Shown: positions 7,135-15,838 of the stretch, one piece after another
How positions within the stretch are numbered: the stretch's first letter is position 1
Layout of the letters: every line of letters begins with the position of its first letter
Assembly (NCBI GenBank): GCA_963714875.1
Contig: CAVQQI010000002.1
Coordinates: 124,001-188,000, forward strand
Origin: JBAOHV01 sp963714875
GTDB lineage: Bacteria > Actinomycetota > Acidimicrobiia > Acidimicrobiales > Microtrichaceae
DNA length: 64,000 nucleotides
Direction of reading: 5' to 3'
Notes under the pieces: model-generated
Databases searched by the model: none
What the model was told of the DNA's origin: nothing
The model's input: only the letters and a program-made list of their open reading frames with translations
Position numbers and translations under genes: made by a program

Positions 7135-7782
7135 CTACGGGGCGAGGCGCTCGATCGCCCAGTGGTCGCCCTGGCGGAAGTAGTGCAGCCGGTCGTGCAG
7201 GCGACTCGGGCGGCCCTGCCAGAACTCGAACTCGGTGGCCCGAACCGTGTAGCCACCCCAGAACGGCGGGCGTGGCACCGGGACACCGTCGAAGCGGGCG
7301 GTGACCTCGGCCACCGCACGATCCAGCTCGTCGCGCCCCGAGATGGTGCTGCTCTGACGACTGGCCCACGCACCGATCTGGCTGTCACGCGGACGGGTCG
7401 AGAAGTACGCGTCGCTGTGCTCGTCGCTCGTCGGCCGGGCCAGACCGCTGATCTTCACCTGTCGGTGCAGCCCCAGCCAGGAGAACAACAGACAGACATG
7501 CGGGTTGGCGGCCAGGTCGGCGCCCTTGTGACTGGCGCGGTTCGTGTAGAAGCTGAGCTCGCCCGTCTCGTCGAGACCCCGCAGCAGCACATTGCGGCTC
7601 GACGGTCGACCGCTCGCATCGACGGTCGCGACCGCCATGGCGTTGGGCTCGGGCACGTCGGCCGCCTCGGCCTGCGAGATCCACGCCGAGAGCTGCGCGA
7701 TCGGATCAGGGTCGATGTCCTGCATGGACAACGTGCCCCAGTCGTAGTCGGTGCGGCGATCGAGTCCCATGGGTCCAGTCAA
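7135..7782 (-). CDS. pdxH: Pyridoxamine 5'-phosphate oxidase
   Basis: An FMN enzyme that oxidises pyridoxine or pyridoxamine 5'-phosphate to pyridoxal 5'-phosphate, the last step of B6 salvage. At 215 residues it has the full family length. Typical segments are NAMAVATVDASGRPSSRNVLLRG cut at the FMN site, FYTNRASHKG, the IGAWASRQS motif, and the C-terminal signature EFWQGRPSRLHDR that binds substrate. The start codon at 7782 lies 5 bases after the stop of the upstream UbiB-like gene, so both are probably one transcript. Convergent with the gene at 6316, with a strong hairpin between. Confidence 0.93.
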   Translation of the reverse strand: MTGPMGLDRRTDYDWGTLSMQDIDPDPIAQLSAWISQAEAADVPEPNAMAVATVDASGRPSSRNVLLRGLDETGELSFYTNRASHKGADLAANPHVCLLFSWLGLHRQVKISGLARPTSDEHSDAYFSTRPRDSQIGAWASRQSSTISGRDELDRAVAEVTARFDGVPVPRPPFWGGYTVRATEFEFWQGRPSRLHDRLHYFRQGDHWAIERLAP

Positions 7783-7787
7783 CCAGC

Positions 7788-9284
7788 TCAGGTGTGGCTG
7801 GCCGTCGTGGGCGCGTCGAGCGCCGCGCGGAAGAACTGCTCGTCCTCGAACAGCCCGACGTCGGCCAGGAAGATCTTGCCGTAGCGCTCGAAGTACATCA
7901 GCTGCTTGGACAGCAGGAAGATGCCGCGGTCGAAGTCCGAGTCGTAGACGCCGTGGGCCTCGGCCGCGGCACGAATGCGGCGCTGCTCGCGGAACCGGGT
8001 GTAGATGGCCCGCAGGCTCAGCTGGGTCTCCTCGAGTCCCTTGACCTCGGCGACCTGGCGCTGCGGCGCGGTCAACAGATCCGCGAGCGACACCTCGCCG
8101 AAGGGACGGGTGAGCAGCGGCTCGAGCGCCATGCGCATGAACGCCTCGGTCTGCTGGGCGTCCATGCCCAGGTTCTCCTCCAGGATCGGGCCGTACATGC
8201 GGATGGCATGGCGTGCGATCTCGGGCCAGGCGTCATCGTCACCGAGCGCCGCGTGGATCAAGGTGCGGAAGAACTGGTGCGTGTCGGGATCGAGCCGACC
8301 GACGATGCCCCAGTCGATGACGCCGACGGTGCCATCGGGCAACAGCAGCAGGTTGCCGGCGTGCACGTCGCCGTGGAAGGTCCCCCAGCGGATCGCAGTC
8401 AGCAGGAAGCCCTTGATGACCTCCTGCACGATGGGTGCAGGGTCGTAGCCGTAGCCGGCGACGGTGGTCAGGTCGTCCACCGGCACCCCGTCGAAGAACT
8501 CCATGGTCAGCACACGCGGCCCCGACAGCTCGGGGAACACCTCGGGCACCGTCACACGTTGCAGGTCGACCTGATCGAGCAGACGCCGGTAGTGCGCCAT
8601 GGCCCGTGCCTCGTTGCGCAGATCGAGCTCCTCGCCGATCTGCACCCGGAAGCCCTGGAACATCGCCAGCAGCTGGCCAGCCGCGTACTCACCGGTCTGC
8701 TTCGCGACGATCTCGAGCAACGGCTGGAACAGGTCGAGATCACGGGCGACCTGGTGCTCGATGCCAGGCCGCAGCACCTTGACCGCCACACGACGGCCGT
8801 CACGTGTGGTGGCCTTGTGCACCACCGAGATGGACGCCCGACCGATGGGGGTCTCCGAGAAGCTCCAGAACGCCTCGTCGAGCGGCATGCCCAGGTCGGC
8901 CTCGACCGCTCGGCGCACCTCGTCGAAGGGCACCGGCGAGCCGGTGTCCAGACACGACCGGAACTCCGCTGCGGCGCGGTCGCCGAACATGCCGGGAGAG
9001 GACCCGATCAGCTGCCCGAACTTCATGAAGGTCGCGCCCAGCTCCTCGAAGGTCTTGCGCAGCGGCTTCGCGTACGCGTCGGGCACCAGGTGCCGGGTCA
9101 GCGCGGTGCGCAGCGCGAGCGGCGCGAAGTGCTTCGTGGCCACGAGCGAGATCTGCCGGGCCCGACGAGCGACCTCGCGTCGTGAGGTGCGCGGCAGCTC
9201 CCGGGGGAACACACGGGGCACGGTCTCGAACTGCTCGTCGAGCAGGTCCGCCGGAACCGTCGCCACGTCGTCGGGATTGGCCAT
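7788..9284 (-). CDS. ABC1/UbiB-family atypical kinase
   Basis: A 498-residue protein of the ABC1 (AarF/UbiB/ADCK) family. It has the diagnostic KFGQ motif (TFMKFGQLIGS), an alanine-rich nucleotide loop GRASISVVHKA, the lysine segment VAVKVLRPG, the EELD stretch and the catalytic GDVHAGNLLLLPDG followed by VIDWG. Family members have ATPase activity and support isoprenoid-quinone metabolism; actinobacteria usually make menaquinone, so the direct role here is unclear. The ATG at 9284 is preferred to an upstream in-frame GTG because GGAGG lies just before it. It runs directly into pdxH. Confidence 0.83.
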   Translation of the reverse strand: MANPDDVATVPADLLDEQFETVPRVFPRELPRTSRREVARRARQISLVATKHFAPLALRTALTRHLVPDAYAKPLRKTFEELGATFMKFGQLIGSSPGMFGDRAAAEFRSCLDTGSPVPFDEVRRAVEADLGMPLDEAFWSFSETPIGRASISVVHKATTRDGRRVAVKVLRPGIEHQVARDLDLFQPLLEIVAKQTGEYAAGQLLAMFQGFRVQIGEELDLRNEARAMAHYRRLLDQVDLQRVTVPEVFPELSGPRVLTMEFFDGVPVDDLTTVAGYGYDPAPIVQEVIKGFLLTAIRWGTFHGDVHAGNLLLLPDGTVGVIDWGIVGRLDPDTHQFFRTLIHAALGDDDAWPEIARHAIRMYGPILEENLGMDAQQTEAFMRMALEPLLTRPFGEVSLADLLTAPQRQVAEVKGLEETQLSLRAIYTRFREQRRIRAAAEAHGVYDSDFDRGIFLLSKQLMYFERYGKIFLADVGLFEDEQFFRAALDAPTTASHT

Positions 9285-9375
9285 CGATGCCTCCTGGGCA
9301 CTGGGTCGCCCACCATGGTGGCGCACCGCCGTCGGCGGCGCACCACCGCCCGGCACGGCCCCCTACGCTGAGGCC

Positions 9376-10422
9376 GTGCCAGCCCGGTCCTCCCCGTCCA
9401 CGCGCCGGCGCCCGGCCCGATGGATCGTCGGTGTGCTCGTGGCGCTGTCGTGCAGCCTCCTCGCCGTGCCCGACGCCGGGGCCGACGCCGCCCGGCCGAC
9501 CAACTTCGAGTCGGTGATCGACTCGGTCCAGCCCGATCTGGACACCGTCGAGGTGCAGATCGTCGGCGGCGACTCCTTCGTCCAGGTGACCGCCGAGCCC
9601 GGCACCTCGGTCCTGATCCCCGGCTACGACGGCGAGCCGTACCTGCGCATCGGCAGCGACGGGACGGTCGACCGCAACCGGCGCTCCCCCGCGACGTACA
9701 TCAACGAGGCCCGCTTCGGTGCCACCGGCCCGCTGCCCGACGTCGTCGACTCCCGTGCGGATCCCGACTGGGAGCGCATCGACGACGGCGGCACGGTCGC
9801 CTGGCACGACCATCGGGTGCACTGGATGCTGAGCGAAGCACCCGACACCAGCGACGGGGTGGTGCAGCCGTGGTCGATCCCGATCGAGGTCGATGACGTC
9901 GAGGTCACCATCTCCGGGCGGCTGCTGATCCGTGAGGACGAACCGCCGTGGCCGGCGCTGGTCGTCGTCGCCGTCGCCGCACTGGTCGGCTGGACCGCAC
10001 GGCGAGAGCCGGCGCGCCTGGCGCTGCTCAGCGGCGCCGCGGCGGTGGCGCTCGCGTCCTCGATCACCTGGTTCCTCGGCAACCCGCCGGGCGCGGATCC
10101 GACCGTGCTACCGATGGTGCTGCCGGCGCTCGCCCTGGTCGCCTGCCTCGTCGCCAGGCTGACCCCGCCGCTCGTCCGGCACCTGGGTCTGCCGCTCGCG
10201 GCGATCGCGCTGCTGGTCGGATGGTTCGTGCAACGGCTGGGCGTGGTGTGGATGCCGACGTTGCCCACGCCGCTGCCCGATGTCGCCGAACGCCTGGTCA
10301 CCTCGGGTGTCGCCGGCGTCGCTCTGGGCGTGGCGATCGCCATCGTCGCGCGCCCCTACCCGCCGGAGCGGGCCCAGGTCCGGGATCAGTCGACGCTCAA
10401 GTCCCCGGAGTCCCAGCCCTGA
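9376..10422 (+). CDS. Secreted/membrane protein of unknown function
   Basis: A 348-residue protein with a cleavable-looking signal (RWIVGVLVALSCSLLAVPDAGA), an extracytoplasmic domain of about 200 residues with SVLIPGYDGEPYLRI and SPATYINEARFG segments, then five closely spaced hydrophobic helices and a short tail. The domain order (sensor-like outer domain followed by a membrane bundle) is seen in several uncharacterised actinobacterial proteins. No catalytic motif was recognised. GTG start at 9376, divergent from the UbiB-like gene. Its last 37 bases overlap the 3' end of the convergent rhodanese-like gene. Confidence 0.72.
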   Translation: MPARSSPSTRRRPARWIVGVLVALSCSLLAVPDAGADAARPTNFESVIDSVQPDLDTVEVQIVGGDSFVQVTAEPGTSVLIPGYDGEPYLRIGSDGTVDRNRRSPATYINEARFGATGPLPDVVDSRADPDWERIDDGGTVAWHDHRVHWMLSEAPDTSDGVVQPWSIPIEVDDVEVTISGRLLIREDEPPWPALVVVAVAALVGWTARREPARLALLSGAAAVALASSITWFLGNPPGADPTVLPMVLPALALVACLVARLTPPLVRHLGLPLAAIALLVGWFVQRLGVVWMPTLPTPLPDVAERLVTSGVAGVALGVAIAIVARPYPPERAQVRDQSTLKSPESQP

Positions 10423-10814
10423 ACGCCACCGAGGTCGTAGACCTTGGCGAACCCGGCGTCGACGAGCAGCTGGGCGGCACGACCCGAGCGATCACCGTCG
10501 TCGTCGTAGACCACGGTCGGGCGGTCCCGATCCAGCGACGCAGTCCGTGTGAGCCAGAGCTCCTCGTCGTCCACCGGCACGCTCTGCGCTCCCACCAGAT
10601 GTCCGTCGACGTACTCCTCGAGGCTTCGCACGTCGATCACCAGGGCCCCACCGGCATCGATGATCGCCCGCCCCTCGGCGGAGTCGACCACGGTGACCTG
10701 ACCCGGGACGGCCTCGGGAATCGCGACCGCCTCCTCCCCGCCGCACGCGCTCACCAGCACAGCTGCCACGACCACCGCCACCGCACCCACCTGATGTCGT
10801 CGCGCTCGGTCCAT
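10386..10814 (-). CDS. Rhodanese-like lipoprotein lacking the catalytic cysteine
   Basis: A 142-residue predicted lipoprotein: a hydrophobic signal ends in the lipobox-like VSAC, placing the mature protein on the outer face of the membrane. The rest is one rhodanese domain (VIDVRSLEEYVDGHLVGA, then a loop and AAQLLVDAGFAKVYDLGGV). Active rhodaneses have cysteine at the start of the loop after VVY; here the loop reads YDDDGDRSGRA, with aspartate in that place. Sulphur transfer is therefore unlikely and a binding role more plausible. The coding end overlaps the convergent membrane-protein gene by 37 bases. Divergent from hrpB, 32 bases away. Confidence 0.8.
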   Translation of the reverse strand: MDRARRHQVGAVAVVVAAVLVSACGGEEAVAIPEAVPGQVTVVDSAEGRAIIDAGGALVIDVRSLEEYVDGHLVGAQSVPVDDEELWLTRTASLDRDRPTVVYDDDGDRSGRAAQLLVDAGFAKVYDLGGVQGWDSGDLSVD

Positions 10815-10846
10815 ACCGACACGGTACGACGCGGCGGCCCCGCCGC

Positions 10847-13444
10847 GTGGCCGGCTCGCGGGAGCTGATCGCAGTGCCCGCGACGCGCCGCGACGCGAAC
10901 CTGCCCGTGCTCGCGGTCGTCGACGAGTTGCTCGCCGCGTTGGCCACCCAGCGCACCGCGGTGCTCGTTGCACCGCCCGGTACCGGCAAGACCACCGGCG
11001 TGCCCCCGCTGCTCGTCGCACAGCCGTGGGTGGGCGACGGGCGCATCGTCGTGGTGGAACCGCGTCGACTCGCTGCCCGGGCGGCGGCGACACGCATGGC
11101 GGAGCTGGCGGGGGAACCGGTCGGCCAGGTGGTCGGGTACTCGGTCCGCGGGGAGCGGCGTGTCTCGACCGCGACGCGCATCGAGGTGGTGACCGAGGGG
11201 CTGTTCCTGCGTCGACTCCAGAGCGACCCGACGCTGGAGGGGGTCGCCGCAGTGCTGCTGGACGAGTTCCACGAGCGGTCGGTGGACATCGACCTGGCGC
11301 TCGCACTGCTGACCGACGTGCGGTCGTCGCTGCGACCGGACCTCCGCCTCGTGGTCATGTCGGCGACGATCGATCCTGCGCCGGTCGCGGATCTGCTCGG
11401 CAGCCTCGAGGTCGGGGCGGGGGGAGGGCGAGCACCGGTGATCGAGGCGACTGCGCCGATGTTCGACGTCGCGACCCACTACATGGCGGGGTCCGCCCAC
11501 GACCCGCTCGAGGAACGCGTCGCCGCAGCAGTGCGCGTCGCGGTGCGCGACGACCGCGGCGACGTCCTGGTGTTCCTGCCGGGCCGGCCCGAGATCCACC
11601 GCGTCGAACGGGTCCTGGCGCGTGGTCGGGGCGGCGGCCCCACCGACGTCGACGTCCTCGCCCTGCACGGCTCGCTGTCACCGGCAGAGCAGGCAGACGT
11701 CGTGGGGGCCCACGACGGTTCCCGGCGGCGGGTGATCCTGTCGACCAGCCTGGCGGAGACCTCGATCACCGTGCCCGGGGTCAGGGTGGTGATCGACGCC
11801 GGTCGCCGGCGCACCATCCGGGTCGACCCGCACACCGGCCTGCCGGCACTGCGCACCGGTCCGACCAGCCGGGCGGGCTCGGACCAGCGGCGCGGTCGAG
11901 CCGGACGGGTGGGCCCCGGCGTCTGCTACCGCCTGTGGGGGGAGTCCGAGCACCGGCACCGACCTGCCGCGGACACCCCCGAGATCATCGACGGCGACCT
12001 GACCGCGCTGCTGTTGCAGCTGCGCTCCTGGGGGGTCGGGGACCCGAGCGAGCTGCGATGGCTCGATCCACCACCGCCGGAGGCGGTCGACCGGGCACGC
12101 GTGCTGCTGGGCGATCTGGGCGCGGTCGACGCGGAGGACCGCCTCACCTCCGCCGGGCGCGAGATGGCGGCCATCGGCTTCCACCCGCGCCTGGCAGCGG
12201 TCGCACTCGAAGGGCGGCGATCCGGGCGGACCGACCTGGCCGCCGAGGTGATCGCGGTGCTGGAGACCTCCCGGTCCGGCGATCCCGACGTGGTCGAGCG
12301 GGTGCGCTCGTTGCGGTCCGGGACCGCCACCGGCGACGTCACCCACGCGCTGCGGATGTGGCAGCGTTCGCTCGGCGTCCGGAGCGGTTCGGTCGACAGC
12401 GGTTCGGTCGACAGCGGTTCTGCGGACAGCGGGTCGGCAGGGGGTGACGCTCTGGAGGAGTCGGTGGCACGGCTGCTCCTGGCGGGCAGCGCGGACCGGG
12501 TCGCGTTGCGTCGCTCCAACGACCGCACCGACGACCGCGGCAGGTCGCGGCGGGTGTTCCACCTGCGATCGGGCGGCGAGGTGGCCCTCGACCCCGACGA
12601 CCCGCTCGCCCGCTCCGACTGGTTGGTCGTGGCCGATCTGGATGCAGGAGCGCCGGGTCAGCCGGGACGGGTGCATCTGGCCGCGGCGCTGCCGGAGCGG
12701 GTCGTCGCGGACGTGATCGAACCGTTGATCGGGACCGACGACGTGGTCGAGTGGGACCCTCGTCGCCGGGATGTCGCCGCCACCCGGCGACGCCGACTGG
12801 GTGCGGTCACGATCGACGTCCGGCCGTTGCAGGACCCGGACCCCCAGCTGGTGCGCGCCGCGCTGCTCGAGGGGGTGCGCACACACGGTCCCTCGCTGCT
12901 CAAGGGTGTCGACCGGACCGCAGATCTACGACGGCGCGTCGCGTGGCTGCGCGCCACGCGACCCGATGATGGCTGGCCGGACTGGTCGGACCAGGGGCTC
13001 ACCGATGAGCTCGAGCACTGGCTGGTTCCGCTGCTGGGACGAGCACGACGGGCCAAGGACCTGGACCGGGTGGACGTCCGCTCGGCGCTGCTCGACTCGC
13101 TCGACTGGCAGCAGCGGCGATCGGTCGACGAGCTGGCACCGACGCACTGGACCACGGCGTCGGGACGGCGGGTGTCGTTGCGCTACGGCGAGGTCGACGG
13201 CGAGCCGTCCACGGTGCTGGCGGCGGTCGCGCTGCGCGACGTGATCGGCACCGACGCGCACCCCACCGTCGGCTCATCACACACGCCCATCACCTTGGAG
13301 CTGCTGTCGCCCGCAGGACGACCGTTGCAGCGCACCGCCGATCTTCCGGGGTTCTGGCGTGGCAGCTATGCCGCGGTCCGTGCCGAGATGCGAGGCAGGT
13401 ACCCGAAGCACCCCTGGCCCGAGCGGCCCTGGGAGCCCGTCTGA
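10847..13444 (+). CDS. hrpB: ATP-dependent helicase HrpB
   Basis: An 865-residue DEAH-box RNA helicase-like protein. Motif I is APPGTGKTT, motif II DEFHERS, motif III MSATI, and the C-terminal RecA domain has STSLAETSITVPG and QRRGRAGRVGPG (motif VI). The HA2/OB region and the HrpB-specific C-terminal domain (ending KHPWPERPWEPV, very close to the family ending) follow. HrpB is widespread; its cellular role is poorly defined. The GTG at 10847 is provisional; GTG 10874 is an alternative. A four-unit Ser-Gly-Ser repeat interrupts the middle of the protein. Convergent with the second helicase, 17 bases away. Confidence 0.92.
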   Translation: MAGSRELIAVPATRRDANLPVLAVVDELLAALATQRTAVLVAPPGTGKTTGVPPLLVAQPWVGDGRIVVVEPRRLAARAAATRMAELAGEPVGQVVGYSVRGERRVSTATRIEVVTEGLFLRRLQSDPTLEGVAAVLLDEFHERSVDIDLALALLTDVRSSLRPDLRLVVMSATIDPAPVADLLGSLEVGAGGGRAPVIEATAPMFDVATHYMAGSAHDPLEERVAAAVRVAVRDDRGDVLVFLPGRPEIHRVERVLARGRGGGPTDVDVLALHGSLSPAEQADVVGAHDGSRRRVILSTSLAETSITVPGVRVVIDAGRRRTIRVDPHTGLPALRTGPTSRAGSDQRRGRAGRVGPGVCYRLWGESEHRHRPAADTPEIIDGDLTALLLQLRSWGVGDPSELRWLDPPPPEAVDRARVLLGDLGAVDAEDRLTSAGREMAAIGFHPRLAAVALEGRRSGRTDLAAEVIAVLETSRSGDPDVVERVRSLRSGTATGDVTHALRMWQRSLGVRSGSVDSGSVDSGSADSGSAGGDALEESVARLLLAGSADRVALRRSNDRTDDRGRSRRVFHLRSGGEVALDPDDPLARSDWLVVADLDAGAPGQPGRVHLAAALPERVVADVIEPLIGTDDVVEWDPRRRDVAATRRRRLGAVTIDVRPLQDPDPQLVRAALLEGVRTHGPSLLKGVDRTADLRRRVAWLRATRPDDGWPDWSDQGLTDELEHWLVPLLGRARRAKDLDRVDVRSALLDSLDWQQRRSVDELAPTHWTTASGRRVSLRYGEVDGEPSTVLAAVALRDVIGTDAHPTVGSSHTPITLELLSPAGRPLQRTADLPGFWRGSYAAVRAEMRGRYPKHPWPERPWEPV
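12383..12442 (+). repeat. 15-bp tandem repeat inside hrpB
   Basis: Four consecutive 15-base units begin AGCGGTTCGGTCGAC; the first two are identical and the last two have diverged. They encode SGSVD, SGSVD, SGSAD, SGSAG, a flexible linker between helical parts. Being a multiple of three, copy-number change would keep the frame. Confidence 0.88.
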
Positions 13445-13461
13445 ACGACGCGCGCGCCCCG

Positions 13462-15204
13462 TCAGGTCGACCGGAGCCACTTGCGACCCACCACGAGCCG
13501 ACGTTCCAGCTCGTCCAGGGTCGCTTCGGAGATCTTGCGGATCCCGGCGAGTCGGTTCAGCTCGCCGTTGACCTGGGGGTGGCTCCAACCGGTGGAGCGC
13601 ACCAGCTCACGAGCCAGGTCGGCGTTCGCGTCGCGCAGGGCGACCTTGCGCTGGCGCAGGGTCAGGTGGTCCTGATGGGGCACCGTGGGGTCGTGGTCCA
13701 CCACGGCCCGTGCGACGCCGCCGCCGGGCAGCGGGGGTGGCAACAGCACCAGATCGACGCCGGGCTCGTCACGCGGGTCCGACGCCGCGCCGTCGGGATC
13801 GTCGCCGAACACGCCGTCGTCCCGATGCTCATCGACGTCGCTGGTGTTGCCGGACTCGCCGAGTGACACCGAGCCGATGACGGCGAACAGGCTCATCTGT
13901 TCGTCGTCGGCCTCCTCGGACGCGTCGAGCTCGGGCTCGTCGGGCAACGCAGGCGGGTCCTCATCGCTCGAGCGCCTCCGCAGGCTGTGGCGCCGCTGCT
14001 CGCTCAGGCTGGCGGCGAAATGGCGCAGGCGTGGGTCGTCGGGAACGAAGAAGTACGCCTTCTGGCGGGGCACGCCCCGCGTCCACCGCACGACGCGCCC
14101 CACGGCCTGTCGGAAGAACAGCTCGGTCGTGGTGGTCGTCGCGAACACGGCGATGCGAAGCCGCGGGATGTCGACGCCCTCGGAGACCATCCGCACCGCG
14201 ACGATCCAGGGCTGGTCCGACAGCGAGAACCGGGCGATCTTGGACGATGCGTCGGGGTCGTCGGAGACCGCCACGACGGCCTGGACCCGGTGGCGGCGGG
14301 CCATCAGCTCGGCGATCTCCTGGGCGTGCGCCTGGTCCATCGCGATGATCAACCCCGCGGCGTCGGGGTGGGTGCGACGGAGCTCCATCAGCCGCTCGTG
14401 CGCCTGGTCGAGCACCGTCGGCAGCCACTCCCCCTCGAGCGACAGCGCCGTGCGCAGACGCTGGTTGGCCAGCTCACGGGGCAGTTCGTCCTCGAACGTC
14501 GCCGCAACCACATCCCCGCTCGGCGCGACCCATTCCATGAACCCGTTGATGCGGGGGAAGTAGACCGGGCGCACGACGCCCCGGTCGGCGAGCGCCTCGC
14601 CGTAGCCGTACTCGAAGTCGGCCCGCGCCTCGTCGAGGTGGTAGTCGACGAACGGGATGGCCGAGGTGTCGGAGCGGAACGGTGTGCCCGACAGCGACAG
14701 GCGTCGTGAGGCGCCGCCGAAGGCGTGCAGCACGGCGTTGCCCCAGGAGCGGTCGTCGGCTGCGTGGTGGATCTCGTCGAAGACCACGAACGCGCCGCGT
14801 GCCAAGGGTGCCAGCGCCGCGAACGAGGTGGACACCTGCTGGTAGGTGGTCACGATGCCGTGCATGTCCGAGGGGAGCACGCCGTCACGGGCCGACCACT
14901 CCGGGTCCAGGTGCAGCCCCAGACGCAGCGCGGCGTCGGCCCACTGGTGCTTCAGGTGCTGGGTGGGCGCCACCACCACGACGCGGCGACCGGGGTGCTC
15001 CCCCAGGTCCTGCACCACCGCCGCCAGGGCGAAGGTGGTCTTGCCGGCGCCGGGGGTCGCGACCGCCAGGAAGTCGGGGCGCTCGGTGAGCGAGAGGGCA
15101 TCGAGCGCCTCGGACTGCCATGGGCGGAGCCGGAGCCGGGTCGGGCGGATCGCTGCGGGTCGGGCAGCGGTCGCGTTCGTGGGGGTCGGGGTCAACAGCT
15201 CCAC
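13462..15204 (-). CDS. SF2 DEAD/DEAH-type helicase (XPB-like)
   Basis: A 580-residue superfamily 2 helicase. Residues of the first RecA domain include RLRPWQSEAL (Q-like motif), TPGAGKTTFAL (Walker A), FDEIHHAADD (motif II) and LSLSGTPFRS (motif III). The second has the ARISE-type VRMVSEGVDIPRL and FRQAVGRVVRW (motif VI). A long acidic low-complexity insert follows (residues about 415-490), then a small helical domain near the C-terminus (WSHPQVNGELNRLAGI). This arrangement fits actinobacterial XPB/restriction-like translocases of unknown function. GTG start. Nothing nearby suggests a restriction or defence locus. Confidence 0.85.
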   Translation of the reverse strand: MELLTPTPTNATAARPAAIRPTRLRLRPWQSEALDALSLTERPDFLAVATPGAGKTTFALAAVVQDLGEHPGRRVVVVAPTQHLKHQWADAALRLGLHLDPEWSARDGVLPSDMHGIVTTYQQVSTSFAALAPLARGAFVVFDEIHHAADDRSWGNAVLHAFGGASRRLSLSGTPFRSDTSAIPFVDYHLDEARADFEYGYGEALADRGVVRPVYFPRINGFMEWVAPSGDVVAATFEDELPRELANQRLRTALSLEGEWLPTVLDQAHERLMELRRTHPDAAGLIIAMDQAHAQEIAELMARRHRVQAVVAVSDDPDASSKIARFSLSDQPWIVAVRMVSEGVDIPRLRIAVFATTTTTELFFRQAVGRVVRWTRGVPRQKAYFFVPDDPRLRHFAASLSEQRRHSLRRRSSDEDPPALPDEPELDASEEADDEQMSLFAVIGSVSLGESGNTSDVDEHRDDGVFGDDPDGAASDPRDEPGVDLVLLPPPLPGGGVARAVVDHDPTVPHQDHLTLRQRKVALRDANADLARELVRSTGWSHPQVNGELNRLAGIRKISEATLDELERRLVVGRKWLRST

Positions 15205-15241
15205 CTGGTGAGGATGCGGGAGACCGGTAGCTTAGGGATGC

Positions 15242-15655
15242 ATGCCGACACTCCCCGACGCCTTCGCACCCCACCCTGCACGTGATGCGTCGCTCGCCTC
15301 GATGCGGGCGGTCGAAGCGGGTGACCGGGCGGCCTGGCTGGCGCTGTTCTCGCCCGACGCAGTGGTCGAGGACCCCATCGGGGTCTCACCGATGGACCCC
15401 ACAGGTCAGGGCCACCACGGGCTGGAGGCCATCGGGCGGTTCTACGACTCGGTGATCGGCCCCAACAAGGTGAGCTTCGCGATCGAGCGCAGCCATGCGG
15501 CCGGCAACGAGGTGGCCAATGTCGGCACGATCACCACCGTGATGGGTGACTCGACGGTGCACACCGATCTTGTCGCCACCTACAGGGTGGACGACGACGG
15601 CAAGGTCATCGCCCTGCGTGCGTACTGGTCGATGGACGAGCTGCGCTTCGGCTGA
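15242..15655 (+). CDS. SnoaL/NTF2-like protein
   Basis: A 137-residue NTF2-fold protein of the SnoaL-like group. The typical opening helix (MRAVEAGDRAAWLALFSPDAVVE cut at the pocket) is followed by a strand-rich half ending YRVDDDGKVIALRAYW. These small alpha-plus-beta cones bind or isomerise hydrophobic ligands such as steroids and polyketides. A D-P pair in VEDPIG lines the pocket in many relatives, but no substrate can be assigned. Divergent from the helicase gene; ATG start at 15242. Confidence 0.8.
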   Translation: MPTLPDAFAPHPARDASLASMRAVEAGDRAAWLALFSPDAVVEDPIGVSPMDPTGQGHHGLEAIGRFYDSVIGPNKVSFAIERSHAAGNEVANVGTITTVMGDSTVHTDLVATYRVDDDGKVIALRAYWSMDELRFG

Positions 15656-15735
15656 CGGGGCGTGCGGCGGCCCGTCAGCCGAAGGGTGCTGGCCAGGTGA
15701 GGGGCAGGGTCTGGTCGAGTATCCGGGTCGGGCTG

Positions 15736-15784
15736 GCGCCGGCTCACGACGAATCGATCGCGGCAATTCGTCGTAAGCCGGCGC
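15736..15784. terminator. Long hairpin between convergent genes
   Basis: Nineteen-base arms (15736-15754 and 15766-15784) are complementary at 18 positions, with one C-A mismatch, around an 11-base loop. There is no U-tract. It lies between the SnoaL-like gene and the aldehyde dehydrogenase, which converge here. Confidence 0.65.
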
Positions 15785-15838
15785 AGACGCATGTCCGATG
15801 CTCCTCCCCCGCCGCCTCCGGGAGCGGTACCCAGGAGC

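Noticed and set aside
13462..15204. Restriction-modification or defence helicase
   Set aside because: No methyltransferase, nuclease or defence partner lies beside it; neighbours are housekeeping genes.
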